From an uncultured Lachnospiraceae bacterium (lineage in GTDB: Bacteria > Bacillota > Clostridia > Lachnospirales > Lachnospiraceae), in NCBI GenBank assembly GCA_902781215.1, contig CACZIO010000010.1, forward strand, positions 1-64,000: DNA of 64,000 nucleotides. Reading direction: 5' to 3'. A model generated the notes under the pieces. It ran no database searches, was not told the DNA's origin, and saw only the letters and a list, made by a program, of their open reading frames with translations. Positions 1 through 6,868 of the stretch are shown one piece after another. The position numbers and the translations under genes are program-made. How positions within the stretch are numbered: the first letter of the stretch is position 1; the number at the start of each line of letters is the position of its first letter.

Positions 1-2
1 AC

Positions 3-248
3 GATATCGGGGAAGATGGCTGCAAACTGGTGGAAGACATGGTGAAGGTGTTCCGCACCTACAACCTGCCCACGCAGATCATCGCCGCCAGCATCCGCAG
101 CCGTGCCCATGTGGACCGCGTCATGCTCGCCGGGGCGGACATCGCCACGATCCCGACGAAGGTCCTGAAGGAACTCGTCCACCACGAGCTGACCGACAAG
201 GGTCTGGCCAAATTTATGGAAGATTATCAGAACAGCCTGCAGAAATAA
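3..248 (+). CDS. Transaldolase / fructose-6-phosphate aldolase, C-terminal part (cut by window edge)
   Basis: This is the C-terminal part of a small transaldolase-type aldolase of central sugar metabolism, a cytosolic enzyme that transfers a dihydroxyacetone unit between sugar phosphates. The frame is open to the first bases of the window, so the N-terminus, including the Schiff-base lysine, lies outside. The visible part holds the segments typical of the TalC/FSA family end: TQIIAASIRS, then HVDRVMLAGADIATIPTKVL, and a helical tail ending in FMEDYQNSLQK. The internal GTG at 30 is not the real start, because the upstream codons read on in the same family. It is followed closely by the secreted-protein gene. 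It belongs to the host chromosome. TalC and FSA cannot be told apart here. Confidence 0.85.
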   Translation, partial: DIGEDGCKLVEDMVKVFRTYNLPTQIIAASIRSRAHVDRVMLAGADIATIPTKVLKELVHHELTDKGLAKFMEDYQNSLQK

Positions 249-288
249 CATTCTGCCCGGGCAAAAAAACGACAAAGGAACCTGTTGC

Positions 289-1596
289 ATGATTTTCAAT
301 ATGATAAGACATAAGGGCTGCGCTTTTTTTGCGTGGCTTGGGGTGGCCGGCCTGTTCGGCCACCCGGCTTTTGCAGGCGAGGTACATCCCGTTCCGGAAA
401 CCTATGACGAGGTCGAAGTGGAAACGGTGACGGGCGGTCCGCGCCTTTTGTTTTCCGACAGTCCGGAAAGCGTCTACGAAAAGGGCATCCTGTTCCGCGG
501 GGTGGCCGACGGGGACACGCGCCTCTTCCTGCACCATCTGAACGAGACGAAGGAAACGCTCAAAATCGCCGTCCTTCTGCGTCCGGTTTCCGAGGGGACC
601 TTCATCACGTGGGGCCTGCGGGGCATCGGCGCGCCGAACCGCAATTATTTCGAGGCGGCCCGGGAAAGCCAGCGCCACTATTTCGAGGGATACGTCAAAA
701 ACCGCTCCTTCATGGTGCGGCCGGACTACAAGACCTACCGTCACGAGCGCCATAGCGCCGGGAACCAGTATGCACCGGACTACTACAACATTTATGCCAA
801 CCGCAGCCTGGCCGTCACGCACCTGAACCCCGGGGAGTTCGTCGAAGGGCTGTCCCTTGCCAAGAATTCCCGCTTTCTGGGTACGCGCGTCCGTCCGCAG
901 GAACTGTTGACAGGTATGTTCGATTTCCGTACCCGCGGCCCGGTCGAAGTCCTCGTCCTGATCATGGACCCGAAGGATGACGCCGTGGCTTTTGCCGGCG
1001 CGGCGAAGGAACTGCCCATGGACGAACATCCGCTGCGCGGCATCTATGAGCACGGAGACCTTACGTATTTTGTGAAGAAACCCGTCCAGGTGCTGCCCGG
1101 ACAGACCGCCGGCCTCACCATGGGGGTATCCGACGACCCGCTCTTCCTGAAAGGCAAAGACCCCATGTCCGGGACAGAAACCGTGGATTACGGCAATTAC
1201 GGTGTCATTTACCACGTGGTGTACGATCTGGACCCGTCCGCCGGGGACGAACCGCTTTCCCTGAGTTACAACCCCTGGGGTGGGAATTTCGCCGGTACCG
1301 GCCTCATTGCAGGCCGGGAGGAAAAGATCGTCGGAATCCCGCCGGCGCGCGAAGTCTTCGGCGAGCAGGACAAGAGGGAGACGATCCTGAAGCTGACTCC
1401 TTCGCAGGACGGTATCCGCCAGGAATTCCTCTGGTCGCCTCCCGGCGCCTCGAATCTGCCCCTGCGCATTTTCTGGACGAAGGATGTGCCGGAACGGAAC
1501 GTGCCCGTCAAATCCAGCCGGGACGGGGAAGAACCCGGCCGGATGCGCGCCGCCTTCGAACGGTTCAAGGCCGAACGGGACGGCGTTCCGATGTAA
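289..1596 (+). CDS. Secreted protein of unknown function with signal peptide
   Basis: A 435-residue protein I do not recognise. The N-terminus has a positively charged start, a hydrophobic stretch (FFAWLGVAGLFG) and a likely signal peptidase site after HPAFA at about residue 29, so export is likely. The mature part looks globular and beta-rich with no repeats or membrane segments. A charged tail follows from about residue 405. A purine-rich ribosome site (AAAGGA) lies upstream of the ATG at 289; an in-frame ATG at 301 would still leave a signal peptide. The gene starts 41 bases after the aldolase and is followed by two hairpin terminators. A periplasmic or cell-surface role is inferred only from the signal peptide. 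It is host sequence. Confidence 0.75.
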   Translation: MIFNMIRHKGCAFFAWLGVAGLFGHPAFAGEVHPVPETYDEVEVETVTGGPRLLFSDSPESVYEKGILFRGVADGDTRLFLHHLNETKETLKIAVLLRPVSEGTFITWGLRGIGAPNRNYFEAARESQRHYFEGYVKNRSFMVRPDYKTYRHERHSAGNQYAPDYYNIYANRSLAVTHLNPGEFVEGLSLAKNSRFLGTRVRPQELLTGMFDFRTRGPVEVLVLIMDPKDDAVAFAGAAKELPMDEHPLRGIYEHGDLTYFVKKPVQVLPGQTAGLTMGVSDDPLFLKGKDPMSGTETVDYGNYGVIYHVVYDLDPSAGDEPLSLSYNPWGGNFAGTGLIAGREEKIVGIPPAREVFGEQDKRETILKLTPSQDGIRQEFLWSPPGASNLPLRIFWTKDVPERNVPVKSSRDGEEPGRMRAAFERFKAERDGVPM

Positions 1597-1640
1597 CTAA
1601 GACAGTCACTACTAAATGAGAATGGTTTTGCAAACAAACA

Positions 1641-1668
1641 AAAACCGCCCTTCGGAGCGGTTTTTTTA
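1641..1668 (+). terminator. Rho-independent terminator after the secreted-protein gene
   Basis: AAAACCGC and GCGGTTTT form the stem around a CCTTCGGA-type loop, followed by a T run. Confidence 0.85.
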
Positions 1669-1675
1669 TGTGTCA

Positions 1676-1699
1676 AAAAAGGGAAAAAATTCCCTTTTT
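1676..1699. terminator. Second hairpin, AT-rich inverted repeat
   Basis: AAAAAGGGA at 1676-1684 pairs perfectly with TCCCTTTTT at 1691-1699 across a 6-base loop. It could back up the previous terminator or act in the reverse direction. It lies just upstream of the fur-family promoter. Confidence 0.5.
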
Positions 1700-1704
1700 A
1701 CACA

Positions 1705-1733
1705 TTGACTTTTTGTGTTTTATTTTTTATAAT
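1705..1733 (+). promoter_or_regulatory. Sigma-A-type promoter of the Fur-family gene
   Basis: TTGACT at 1705-1710 and a perfect TATAAT at 1728-1733 are separated by exactly 17 bases. The stretch just downstream is very AT-rich and overlaps TTATAATCTAAATA, which partly resembles a PerR/Fur operator half, so autoregulation is possible but not shown. The leader also contains an imperfect GC-rich hairpin at about 1801-1831. Confidence 0.8.
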
Positions 1734-1877
1734 CTAAATAGGAATTAATTTCGATTGTAATATACTACTAGTTTTTACCTTTATCCTGTTAAATCTGCAT
1801 GCTGCCCGGGCCGCCGGGCGCACCCGGCAGCAGCAGGACGGAGGCAGGCATCCTGTAGAGAACGGAGGGGAACCCCA

Positions 1878-2363
1878 TTGTTAAAGAAGAGAAACACGAT
1901 ACAGCGCCAGCTCGTCATTTCGGCTGTGCGTTCCTTAAGCAATCATCCGACAGCGGAAGAAGTCTACAACCGGATTGTGCTGGATTACCCGGACATCAGT
2001 AAGGGAACCGTGTACCGCAACCTGAACTCCCTGGTGGAAAGCGGGCTGCTGCGCCGCGTGTCCGTCCCTGGTTCCGCTGACTGCTACGACCATATGCTGA
2101 CAAAACACTACCACGTGCAGTGCATGCGGTGCCATAAATTCATGAACGTCGACGACCTGGCCTACTTCCAGGACCTGGACGACAAAATCGCCCAGTTGAC
2201 GGGTTTCCGCATGGACAACCACAACCTGGTCTTCCAGGGACTGTGCCCGGAGTGCCAGCTCAAGGAAGCCGAAGAAAAGGCCGCGGAAGCAGCGGAAGCA
2301 AAGAAGGTTGCCAAAGCCGCCCGCGCCGTAAAGGCAAAGAAGGCGGCGGCCAGAGCGCAATAA
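1878..2363 (+). CDS. Fur/PerR-family metal-dependent transcriptional regulator
   Basis: A Fur-superfamily repressor of 161 residues. Such proteins bind DNA as metal-loaded dimers and control iron, zinc, manganese or peroxide-response genes. The N-terminal winged helix (about 1-75) contains the recognition segment SKGTVYRNLNSLVESGLLRR. The dimer/metal domain has CYDHMLTKHYHVQCMRC and a second pair, LCPEC, giving the two CxxC structural zinc pairs plus the His-rich sensing site. The start is TTG at 1878, preceded by ACGGAGGGG at good distance. The tail after residue 132 is an unusual Ala/Lys/Glu-rich extension, probably a helix or nucleic-acid-contacting tail. PerR is my first choice over Fur or Zur, but the subtype is uncertain. 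Confidence 0.85.
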   Translation: MLKKRNTIQRQLVISAVRSLSNHPTAEEVYNRIVLDYPDISKGTVYRNLNSLVESGLLRRVSVPGSADCYDHMLTKHYHVQCMRCHKFMNVDDLAYFQDLDDKIAQLTGFRMDNHNLVFQGLCPECQLKEAEEKAAEAAEAKKVAKAARAVKAKKAAARAQ

Positions 2364-2404
2364 GCCGGTGGCAAAGGAACCAGGGCACAACAGAATATGG
2401 TATA

Positions 2405-2437
2405 ATATGCGGGTAGAAGTATCCGCATATTTTTTTT
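2405..2437 (+). terminator. Terminator between the Fur-family gene and rlmD
   Basis: ATATGCGG at 2405-2412 pairs with CCGCATAT at 2423-2430, followed by seven or more T. It overlaps a TATAAT at 2401-2406 that could be the -10 of an rlmD promoter, although no good -35 is visible. Confidence 0.8.
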
Positions 2438-2453
2438 ACCAAAGGAGCAGACC

Positions 2454-3842
2454 ATGACCACTAAACGGAAAGACACGGTTCCGTCCCTGTTGCATAAGGG
2501 ACAGGAAATCACCATAGACATTGACAACATCGGCAGCGACGGGCAAGGCATCGGCCGCTACGAAGGACTGGCCGTGTTCGTACCGGAAACCCTTCCGGGG
2601 GAACAGGTGAAGGCCCGTGTGACACTCGTCAAGAAAAGCTTTGCCGTTGCGGCACCTCTGTCCATCGACAAAACGTCGCCGGACCGGGTCGAACCGGTCT
2701 GCCCGGTCTATGAACTTTGCGGCGGCTGCCAGCTGCAGCATCTGTCCTATGAAGGGGAACTGCGGATGAAGACACGGCAGGTTGAAGATGCCCTGACACG
2801 GATTGGACATCTAACTGACGTCAAAGTGCTGCCAACGCTCCGGAACGACCATCCGCAGCACTACCGCAACAAGATGCAGATTCCCGTGGCAGGCGGCAAA
2901 GGGAAGCTCCATATCGGTTGTTTCGCCAAGGGGACGCACCGCGTCATCGATGTGGACAACTGCTATATCCAGATGGAACGGAACAACGACATCGCCGCCG
3001 TGGTGCGGAAATGGATGGAGACGTACCGGATTCCGGCCTACGACGAGGACCGGCGCACGGGCATCGTGCGGCATATCATGGGACGCGTCGGCGTCCGTAC
3101 AGGCGAAATCATGGTCTGCCTCGTGACGGCGCAGGACAACGTGCCCCACATGAAGGATCTGGTGAAGATGCTCAAAGCGGCCGTTCCGGGCCTCAAGAGC
3201 GTCGTGCAGAACGTCAACAAGCGCAGCACGAACGTCATTCTCGGGGAAAAGACGCACCTGGTCTACGGCAAGCCGACCATCAAGGACAAGATCGGTAACC
3301 TGAAATTCAATATTTCGGCCCAGTCCTTCTTCCAGGTGAACAGCGGGCAGGTGGAAAAACTGTACGGCAAGGCCCTGGAACTGGCGGACCTGAAAGGCGG
3401 GGAGAACGTCATCGACCTGTACTGCGGTACGGGCACCATCACACTGTTCCTGGCGCAGAAGGCCCGCCTCGCCGTCGGCATCGAGATTGTGCCGTCGGCC
3501 ATCCGCGACGCGAAAAAGAACGCCCAGGCCAACCATATTGAAAATGCCGACTTTCTGCTCGGCGATGCAGCGGTAGAAATGCCCCGCCTCGTGCAGGAAG
3601 GCATGCGCCCCGACGTAGTCGTTCTCGACCCGCCCCGTGCCGGCTGCGAGGAACGGGTGCTGGCAGCCATTGCCAAAGTGAACCCTGCCAAGGTCGTCTA
3701 CGTGTCGTGCAATCCGGCCACCCTGGCCCGCGATCTGGCCTATCTGGCCGGCCATGGGTTCCGGATTGAGACCGTGCAGCCCGTGGACATGTTTTCCCGT
3801 ACGCACCACGTCGAGACCGTCTGTCTACTAACACATACTTGA
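2454..3842 (+). CDS. rlmD: 23S rRNA (uracil-5-)-methyltransferase, RlmD/RumA family; 3' end replaced by the integrated element
   Basis: SAM-dependent m5U methyltransferase acting on 23S rRNA. An N-terminal TRAM domain (about 10-75) is followed by an iron-sulfur cysteine cluster (CPVYELCGGCQLQ near 83-94), the SAM-binding loop VIDLYCGTGT (about 320), the motif LDPPRAGCEERV, and the catalytic cysteine in YVSCNPATLARD (about 425). The C-terminus reads SRTHHVETVCLLTHT. The family normally ends in something like HVE-VVLM, and exactly such an ending (HVENVVLMTREK) is found at 63695-63733, beyond the right end of the element. The last 26 bases are therefore phage-derived. The intact gene would encode 463 residues against 462 now, so function is probably kept. 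The start ATG at 2454 has an AAAGGAG site. Confidence 0.93.
   Translation: MTTKRKDTVPSLLHKGQEITIDIDNIGSDGQGIGRYEGLAVFVPETLPGEQVKARVTLVKKSFAVAAPLSIDKTSPDRVEPVCPVYELCGGCQLQHLSYEGELRMKTRQVEDALTRIGHLTDVKVLPTLRNDHPQHYRNKMQIPVAGGKGKLHIGCFAKGTHRVIDVDNCYIQMERNNDIAAVVRKWMETYRIPAYDEDRRTGIVRHIMGRVGVRTGEIMVCLVTAQDNVPHMKDLVKMLKAAVPGLKSVVQNVNKRSTNVILGEKTHLVYGKPTIKDKIGNLKFNISAQSFFQVNSGQVEKLYGKALELADLKGGENVIDLYCGTGTITLFLAQKARLAVGIEIVPSAIRDAKKNAQANHIENADFLLGDAAVEMPRLVQEGMRPDVVVLDPPRAGCEERVLAAIAKVNPAKVVYVSCNPATLARDLAYLAGHGFRIETVQPVDMFSRTHHVETVCLLTHT
3806..3816 (+). other. attL core (rlmD/phage junction)
   Basis: CCACGTCGAGA, identical to 63694-63704. The flanks differ on the phage side: CCGTCTGTC here versus ACGTAGTAT at the right end. 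Serine recombinases cross over at a central dinucleotide inside such a core. Confidence 0.85.
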
Positions 3843-3976
3843 GTTTAGAGGCCCGAAAAAGCCTGAAATCAAGGGGTTTCCGTCACCGGGGCAGTTTGTG
3901 CTCCGCGTGATGGGGACCCTTTCTTTATGCTCCGGGGGAACATATCTACCGGCCCGGAAGTGGCAGGGTTGCGGCT

Positions 3977-4090
3977 ATGATTTTGCTATTTGGGCAAACG
4001 AGAATACGATTTTACTATTTGGGTGAAAACGAGAAAATGATTTTACTATTTTCTATAGGTCGAAAATATGATTTTACTGAAAGAGGCGGC
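3977..4090. repeat. Four imperfect direct repeats beside attL
   Basis: Units start at 3977, 4006, 4037 and 4078 with the consensus ATGATTTTACTATTTGGG; the last unit diverges after ATGATTTTACT. Spacer segments resemble AAACGAGAA. Unit spacing is 29, 31 and 41 bases. The rest of the stretch from 3843 to 4127 holds no gene I can support. The position just inside attL suggests recombinase or accessory-factor binding, or a transcriptional control site; this is inference. Confidence 0.6.
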
Positions 4091-4122
4091 ACCGGAGTGA
4101 TCAGTTCCGATGCCGCCTTTTT
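4086..4122. terminator. Hairpin terminator at the end of the left-arm minus-strand genes
   Basis: GGCGGCA pairs with TGCCGCC, extended by CCGGA with TCCG, around a GTGATCAG loop. T runs lie on the plus-strand side, and a T-rich stretch on the minus-strand side. It can end rlmD read-through and possibly the minus-strand gene that stops at 4128. Confidence 0.7.
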
Positions 4123-4127
4123 CTGTT

Positions 4128-4334
4128 TTACTGGGCTTTTTCAGGCTCTGGGGTTTGTGGCTTTTCCGCTTCACCGGCGGGAGCCAGGGTGATGGAATCC
4201 TTCTTGGCATCTACCTTATAGTGGCTCCGTGTCACGCGGTCGATGCCGTATACCAGAACGATTCCTCCGATGGCAGCATACAGACCGCCGTTCTCACTGT
4301 TCAGCATTTTCTCAAATACCTCCGTCTTACTCAT
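4128..4334 (-). CDS. Small single-span membrane protein
   Basis: A 68-residue protein starting MSKTEVFEKML, with one hydrophobic segment (GGLYAAIGGIVLVYGIDRV, about 17-35) and a charged Pro/Glu-rich tail. The in-frame ATG six bases upstream lies only three bases from GGAGG, so the ATG at 4334, with about nine bases of spacing, is the better start. It overlaps the end of the sigma-like gene by 8 bases, so the two are probably translationally coupled. No family recognised. A second small membrane protein of similar build lies at 19253-19444. Confidence 0.65.
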   Translation of the reverse strand: MSKTEVFEKMLNSENGGLYAAIGGIVLVYGIDRVTRSHYKVDAKKDSITLAPAGEAEKPQTPEPEKAQ

Positions 4335-4986
4335 TGTCATTGTCCTCCCTGAATTGTCTTCCGATTGCCTTGGCGCGGTTGAGCAACTGGTAAACCCTGG
4401 GCTGCGAAATCCCAAGGTCGTCTGCGATCTTCTTCACCGAGTCGCCGTACAGTTCCTTGGCTTCAAAGGCCATTGCGATCCTCGGGTCCTCCGCGTCCAT
4501 CAAGGCGCGGATCGCCTGGTATTCCAGCTTTGCCATCACCTGGTGCTCCACAGATTCTGCCGGGGCAGGTTCCCAGCCTGTTTCGAGCAGCCCGTCCCAC
4601 GAAACCACAGGAATCTGCTTCGTTTCCGGGGTACGCCCATACGGGCAGGCTGAGCACTTGTTGGTGTCCCGGCACCGGATGAATGCTTTTCTCTTGCCGG
4701 GCACCATGCACCTGACGCTGAAGTAACCGCTGGAGTGAAGGGTGTTGATGTATTCCCATTGCGATTCCGCAAATGCCCGGTCAGGGGTTTTGAAGAAATA
4801 CACCCGCATCTTCTGGCTGCCATTGAAGTTCAGGAACCGGCAGTCGTCCCAGCCAATGCCATAGTTGTCAAGATCCGCTTTGTCTTTGATTTCGATCGGA
4901 CAGTCGTACAGGATTTCGCCGTTCTCGCCGATCGATGTTCCATGCTTGAATTCGGCCCCAAGCCCGGCCTTTTTTGTTCTTGCCAT
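4327..4986 (-). CDS. Sigma-70 region-4-like DNA-binding protein
   Basis: A 219-residue protein with a C-terminal helix-turn-helix (DSVKKIADDLGISQPRVYQLLNRA, about 180-205, given here only to mark the span) typical of sigma region 4 and sigma-like phage regulators. The middle contains four cysteines in CRDTNKCSACPYGR and an upstream CMVPGK, possibly a metal site. The N-terminal 120 residues are not familiar. No sigma region 2 is visible, so it is unlikely to be a complete sigma factor; an activator or anti-/co-sigma role is more plausible. GAGGT precedes the ATG at 4986. It sits alone on the minus strand at the attL end, with the small membrane protein behind it. It is a candidate to read the repeated -35-less promoters at 21.6-21.8 and 58.5 kb, but nothing shows this directly. 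Confidence 0.65.
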   Translation of the reverse strand: MARTKKAGLGAEFKHGTSIGENGEILYDCPIEIKDKADLDNYGIGWDDCRFLNFNGSQKMRVYFFKTPDRAFAESQWEYINTLHSSGYFSVRCMVPGKRKAFIRCRDTNKCSACPYGRTPETKQIPVVSWDGLLETGWEPAPAESVEHQVMAKLEYQAIRALMDAEDPRIAMAFEAKELYGDSVKKIADDLGISQPRVYQLLNRAKAIGRQFREDNDNE

Positions 4987-5282
4987 TCAGATTGACCTCG
5001 TTTCTTTCCGAAACGGGGAGAATCCATATGGCTCGCCAGTGTTTTCCTCATGGTCACCTCTCCGGGTTATCCCCGTTTCGTTTCTCGAAGGTGACCAGCA
5101 GTTCGCTTGCTGGCTCCTGGTTAGATGTTTGTTACCTTCACTGTTGCTGCGAAACATCCCTCGTGGCCTTTGAAGGAAGCTACAGATCTGGTATTCATCG
5201 GCCCGTGAAGGCCTTGATCAGGCAAGTGAGAAAAAGTTTCTTTGCGTTCACAGAATATTTATTAGCATAAGCTCGAAACACA
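4987..5282. other. Non-coding control region with nested inverted repeats
   Basis: No convincing gene in this stretch. CGAAACGGGGA at 5009-5019 is matched exactly by TCCCCGTTTCG at 5070-5080, and GGTCACCT at 5052-5059 by AGGTGACC at 5089-5096. The two inverted repeats interlock rather than nest simply, so alternative structures are possible. It lies between the minus-strand sigma-like gene and the plus-strand defence promoter. Confidence 0.55.
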
Positions 5283-5311
5283 TTGATTATCGCTGATATC
5301 TGTGATACAAT
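5283..5311 (+). promoter_or_regulatory. Promoter of the defence island
   Basis: TTGATT at 5283-5288 and TACAAT at 5306-5311, separated by 17 bases. It is the only strong promoter seen ahead of the eight-gene island. Confidence 0.75.
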
Positions 5312-5396
5312 ACAGGAAGACTGTTTTCTCATCCCGACTGATCGCTATTATTGTACAAAATCCGGCTTTGGTAGTTATGACCGCCCATGACTGCGG

Positions 5397-5424
5397 TTTG
5401 ACCAAAAAGGTCAAAAGGAGGTGA
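5397..5424 (+). promoter_or_regulatory. Perfect inverted repeat overlapping the ribosome site of the first defence gene
   Basis: TTTGACC (5397-5403), five A, then GGTCAAA (5409-5415), running directly into AAAGGAGGTGA, the ribosome site for the GTG start at 5432. It could be an operator, for instance for the XRE protein encoded in the same operon, or an RNA hairpin touching the ribosome site. Confidence 0.55.
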
Positions 5425-5431
5425 ACTCGAA

Positions 5432-6430
5432 GTGTTCTTTCACGAAATCGCTGGCGAACTCAAAACGTATATGGACCCGACCGGACGCGGTGGCGACTTT
5501 GTTATTGCACTGGTTGGAGATACGCTTCGCGATCCTATGACCGAGGAAGAAGAGCAGATGGACCGGAACGATGAGTTCAATCCCCTCGCCAGCAGGATGT
5601 CTATCAACATGCTCGATCAGATCCTTGAAGGGAAAAAATACATATCAAAGGCCCGAGCCGGGTTGATCTGCAGTCGATTTGACGGTCAGGACTTTGCCGA
5701 TGAAATAGATAACCTCTATGATGCGGATAAGGAACATCTTCAAGTCTTCCTCGAACACCAGGGCATAGTGGTAGAGATAGAGGAGCTCGGTTCAGCGCTT
5801 CAGGACATCATGAGCCAGATCTTTCATGGCCTTGCTAAGGGCATACATGATGTCGATATCAAGCTGACGATACGAGACCCTAAGCCAAGCATAAAAAACC
5901 TTGCAGGAGACCGTATCTACTGCAAGGAAGGAAAACTGTATATAGATGGGGATGTTATCGAGCTACCGATCAGATTGAGCGATGCACAGATTTACGAATT
6001 CGAGGCGGGCTACATTTCCGCTTTGTGCGCGGCATACGCAGAGGCCCTGTCCCGAGATGAAGTGACCATAGATGACATTCCCGCGTTGCCAAAGAAGTAT
6101 CAGACCAATTTTTATGACCAGCGTAAGGCGTATCTAAGCGCTGAAAGCATACAACGCTCCATCAGCGAGGTATACGAAGACGGCGAGAATCAATTTGACA
6201 TTCTAAAGGCAGATGCCTATGACGGAATCAAGACGACCTACTATGACGACTATGACAACGGGTACAGGCGTTTGCTGGAGGTTCTGAAGAAGATTTCGGA
6301 TGTGCAGCTTACTAAGTCGAAGCTGTCCCTCATAAAAAATCTGATAGGAAATTTGGAAAGGCTTGGTATCGTTCATATTTTAGTGAACGACAAGACGATG
6401 ATTTCGTGGGTAGATCCGTATGCGGAGTAA
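5432..6430 (+). CDS. ABC-three-component system effector/partner protein
   Basis: A 332-residue protein that I assign to an ABC-3C (ABC ATPase three-component) conflict system mainly because of the next two genes. It is acidic, without signal peptide or membrane segment. The N-terminal part (KTYMDPTGRGGDFVIALVGDTL) may form a small globular domain. The middle has SKARAGLICSRFDGQDFADEIDNL. The C-terminal 60 residues look like a winged-helix-type domain (LTKSKLSLIKNLIGNLERLGIVHIL). No catalytic motif stands out. In known ABC-3C loci the first gene is the variable effector or sensor subunit, so this one probably sets target or outcome. GTG start with AAAGGAGGTGA seven bases away. The next gene overlaps its end by 11 bases. 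Confidence 0.6.
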   Translation: MFFHEIAGELKTYMDPTGRGGDFVIALVGDTLRDPMTEEEEQMDRNDEFNPLASRMSINMLDQILEGKKYISKARAGLICSRFDGQDFADEIDNLYDADKEHLQVFLEHQGIVVEIEELGSALQDIMSQIFHGLAKGIHDVDIKLTIRDPKPSIKNLAGDRIYCKEGKLYIDGDVIELPIRLSDAQIYEFEAGYISALCAAYAEALSRDEVTIDDIPALPKKYQTNFYDQRKAYLSAESIQRSISEVYEDGENQFDILKADAYDGIKTTYYDDYDNGYRRLLEVLKKISDVQLTKSKLSLIKNLIGNLERLGIVHILVNDKTMISWVDPYAE

Positions 6431-6866
6431 AGTCTTTAATACAACATTTGAGAATATGCTACGGGTTCTCCTCTTAGCTGACACACTGAATGGCCCTGCA
6501 AATGTCGACAGGCTGGCCGCACTGGACTTCATCTGTATCTATGGGAAGAAATGTAAGGTGCTGGATAAGAACCTTCATGGTGATAACGAGTTCGGCTTTG
6601 CCGAGTTTGCAAACAAGCGCGAAAAAATAACCGAAGCCGTCAAGCTCTCGGTCAGAAATAATTTTATGAACGTGGAACATACGGAGCATGGATTCTTGTA
6701 CAGCATTAACGAACGCGGCAAACAAGTAGTACAGGGCGTGCAATCCCCCTACGCGAAGTCATATGTCTTGGGGGCTAAGATCGTATGCAGACGTTTTTCA
6801 GGCTATGCAGATGAAGATATTTTGCAATTCATCAGCGACAGAGCGACAGAGTCAAAGGAGGCGTAA
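6420..6866 (+). CDS. ABC-three-component system middle component (MC2-like)
   Basis: A 148-residue protein with the opening pattern of ABC-3C middle components: NTTFENMLRVLLLADTLNG, then DRLAALDFICIYGK. A helical winged-helix-like core follows, ending in SINERGKQVVQG. Middle components bridge the ATPase to the variable subunit. It starts inside the end of the upstream gene and ends two bases before the ATPase gene, giving a tightly coupled trio. The assignment rests on remembered family pattern and on context. Confidence 0.65.
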   Translation: MRSKVFNTTFENMLRVLLLADTLNGPANVDRLAALDFICIYGKKCKVLDKNLHGDNEFGFAEFANKREKITEAVKLSVRNNFMNVEHTEHGFLYSINERGKQVVQGVQSPYAKSYVLGAKIVCRRFSGYADEDILQFISDRATESKEA

Positions 6867-6868
6867 GG

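Noticed and set aside
214..1215. 333-residue minus-strand open frame opposite the secreted-protein gene
   Set aside because: No ribosome site or known motif; the plus-strand frame has a signal peptide and normal context. High GC favours antisense open frames.
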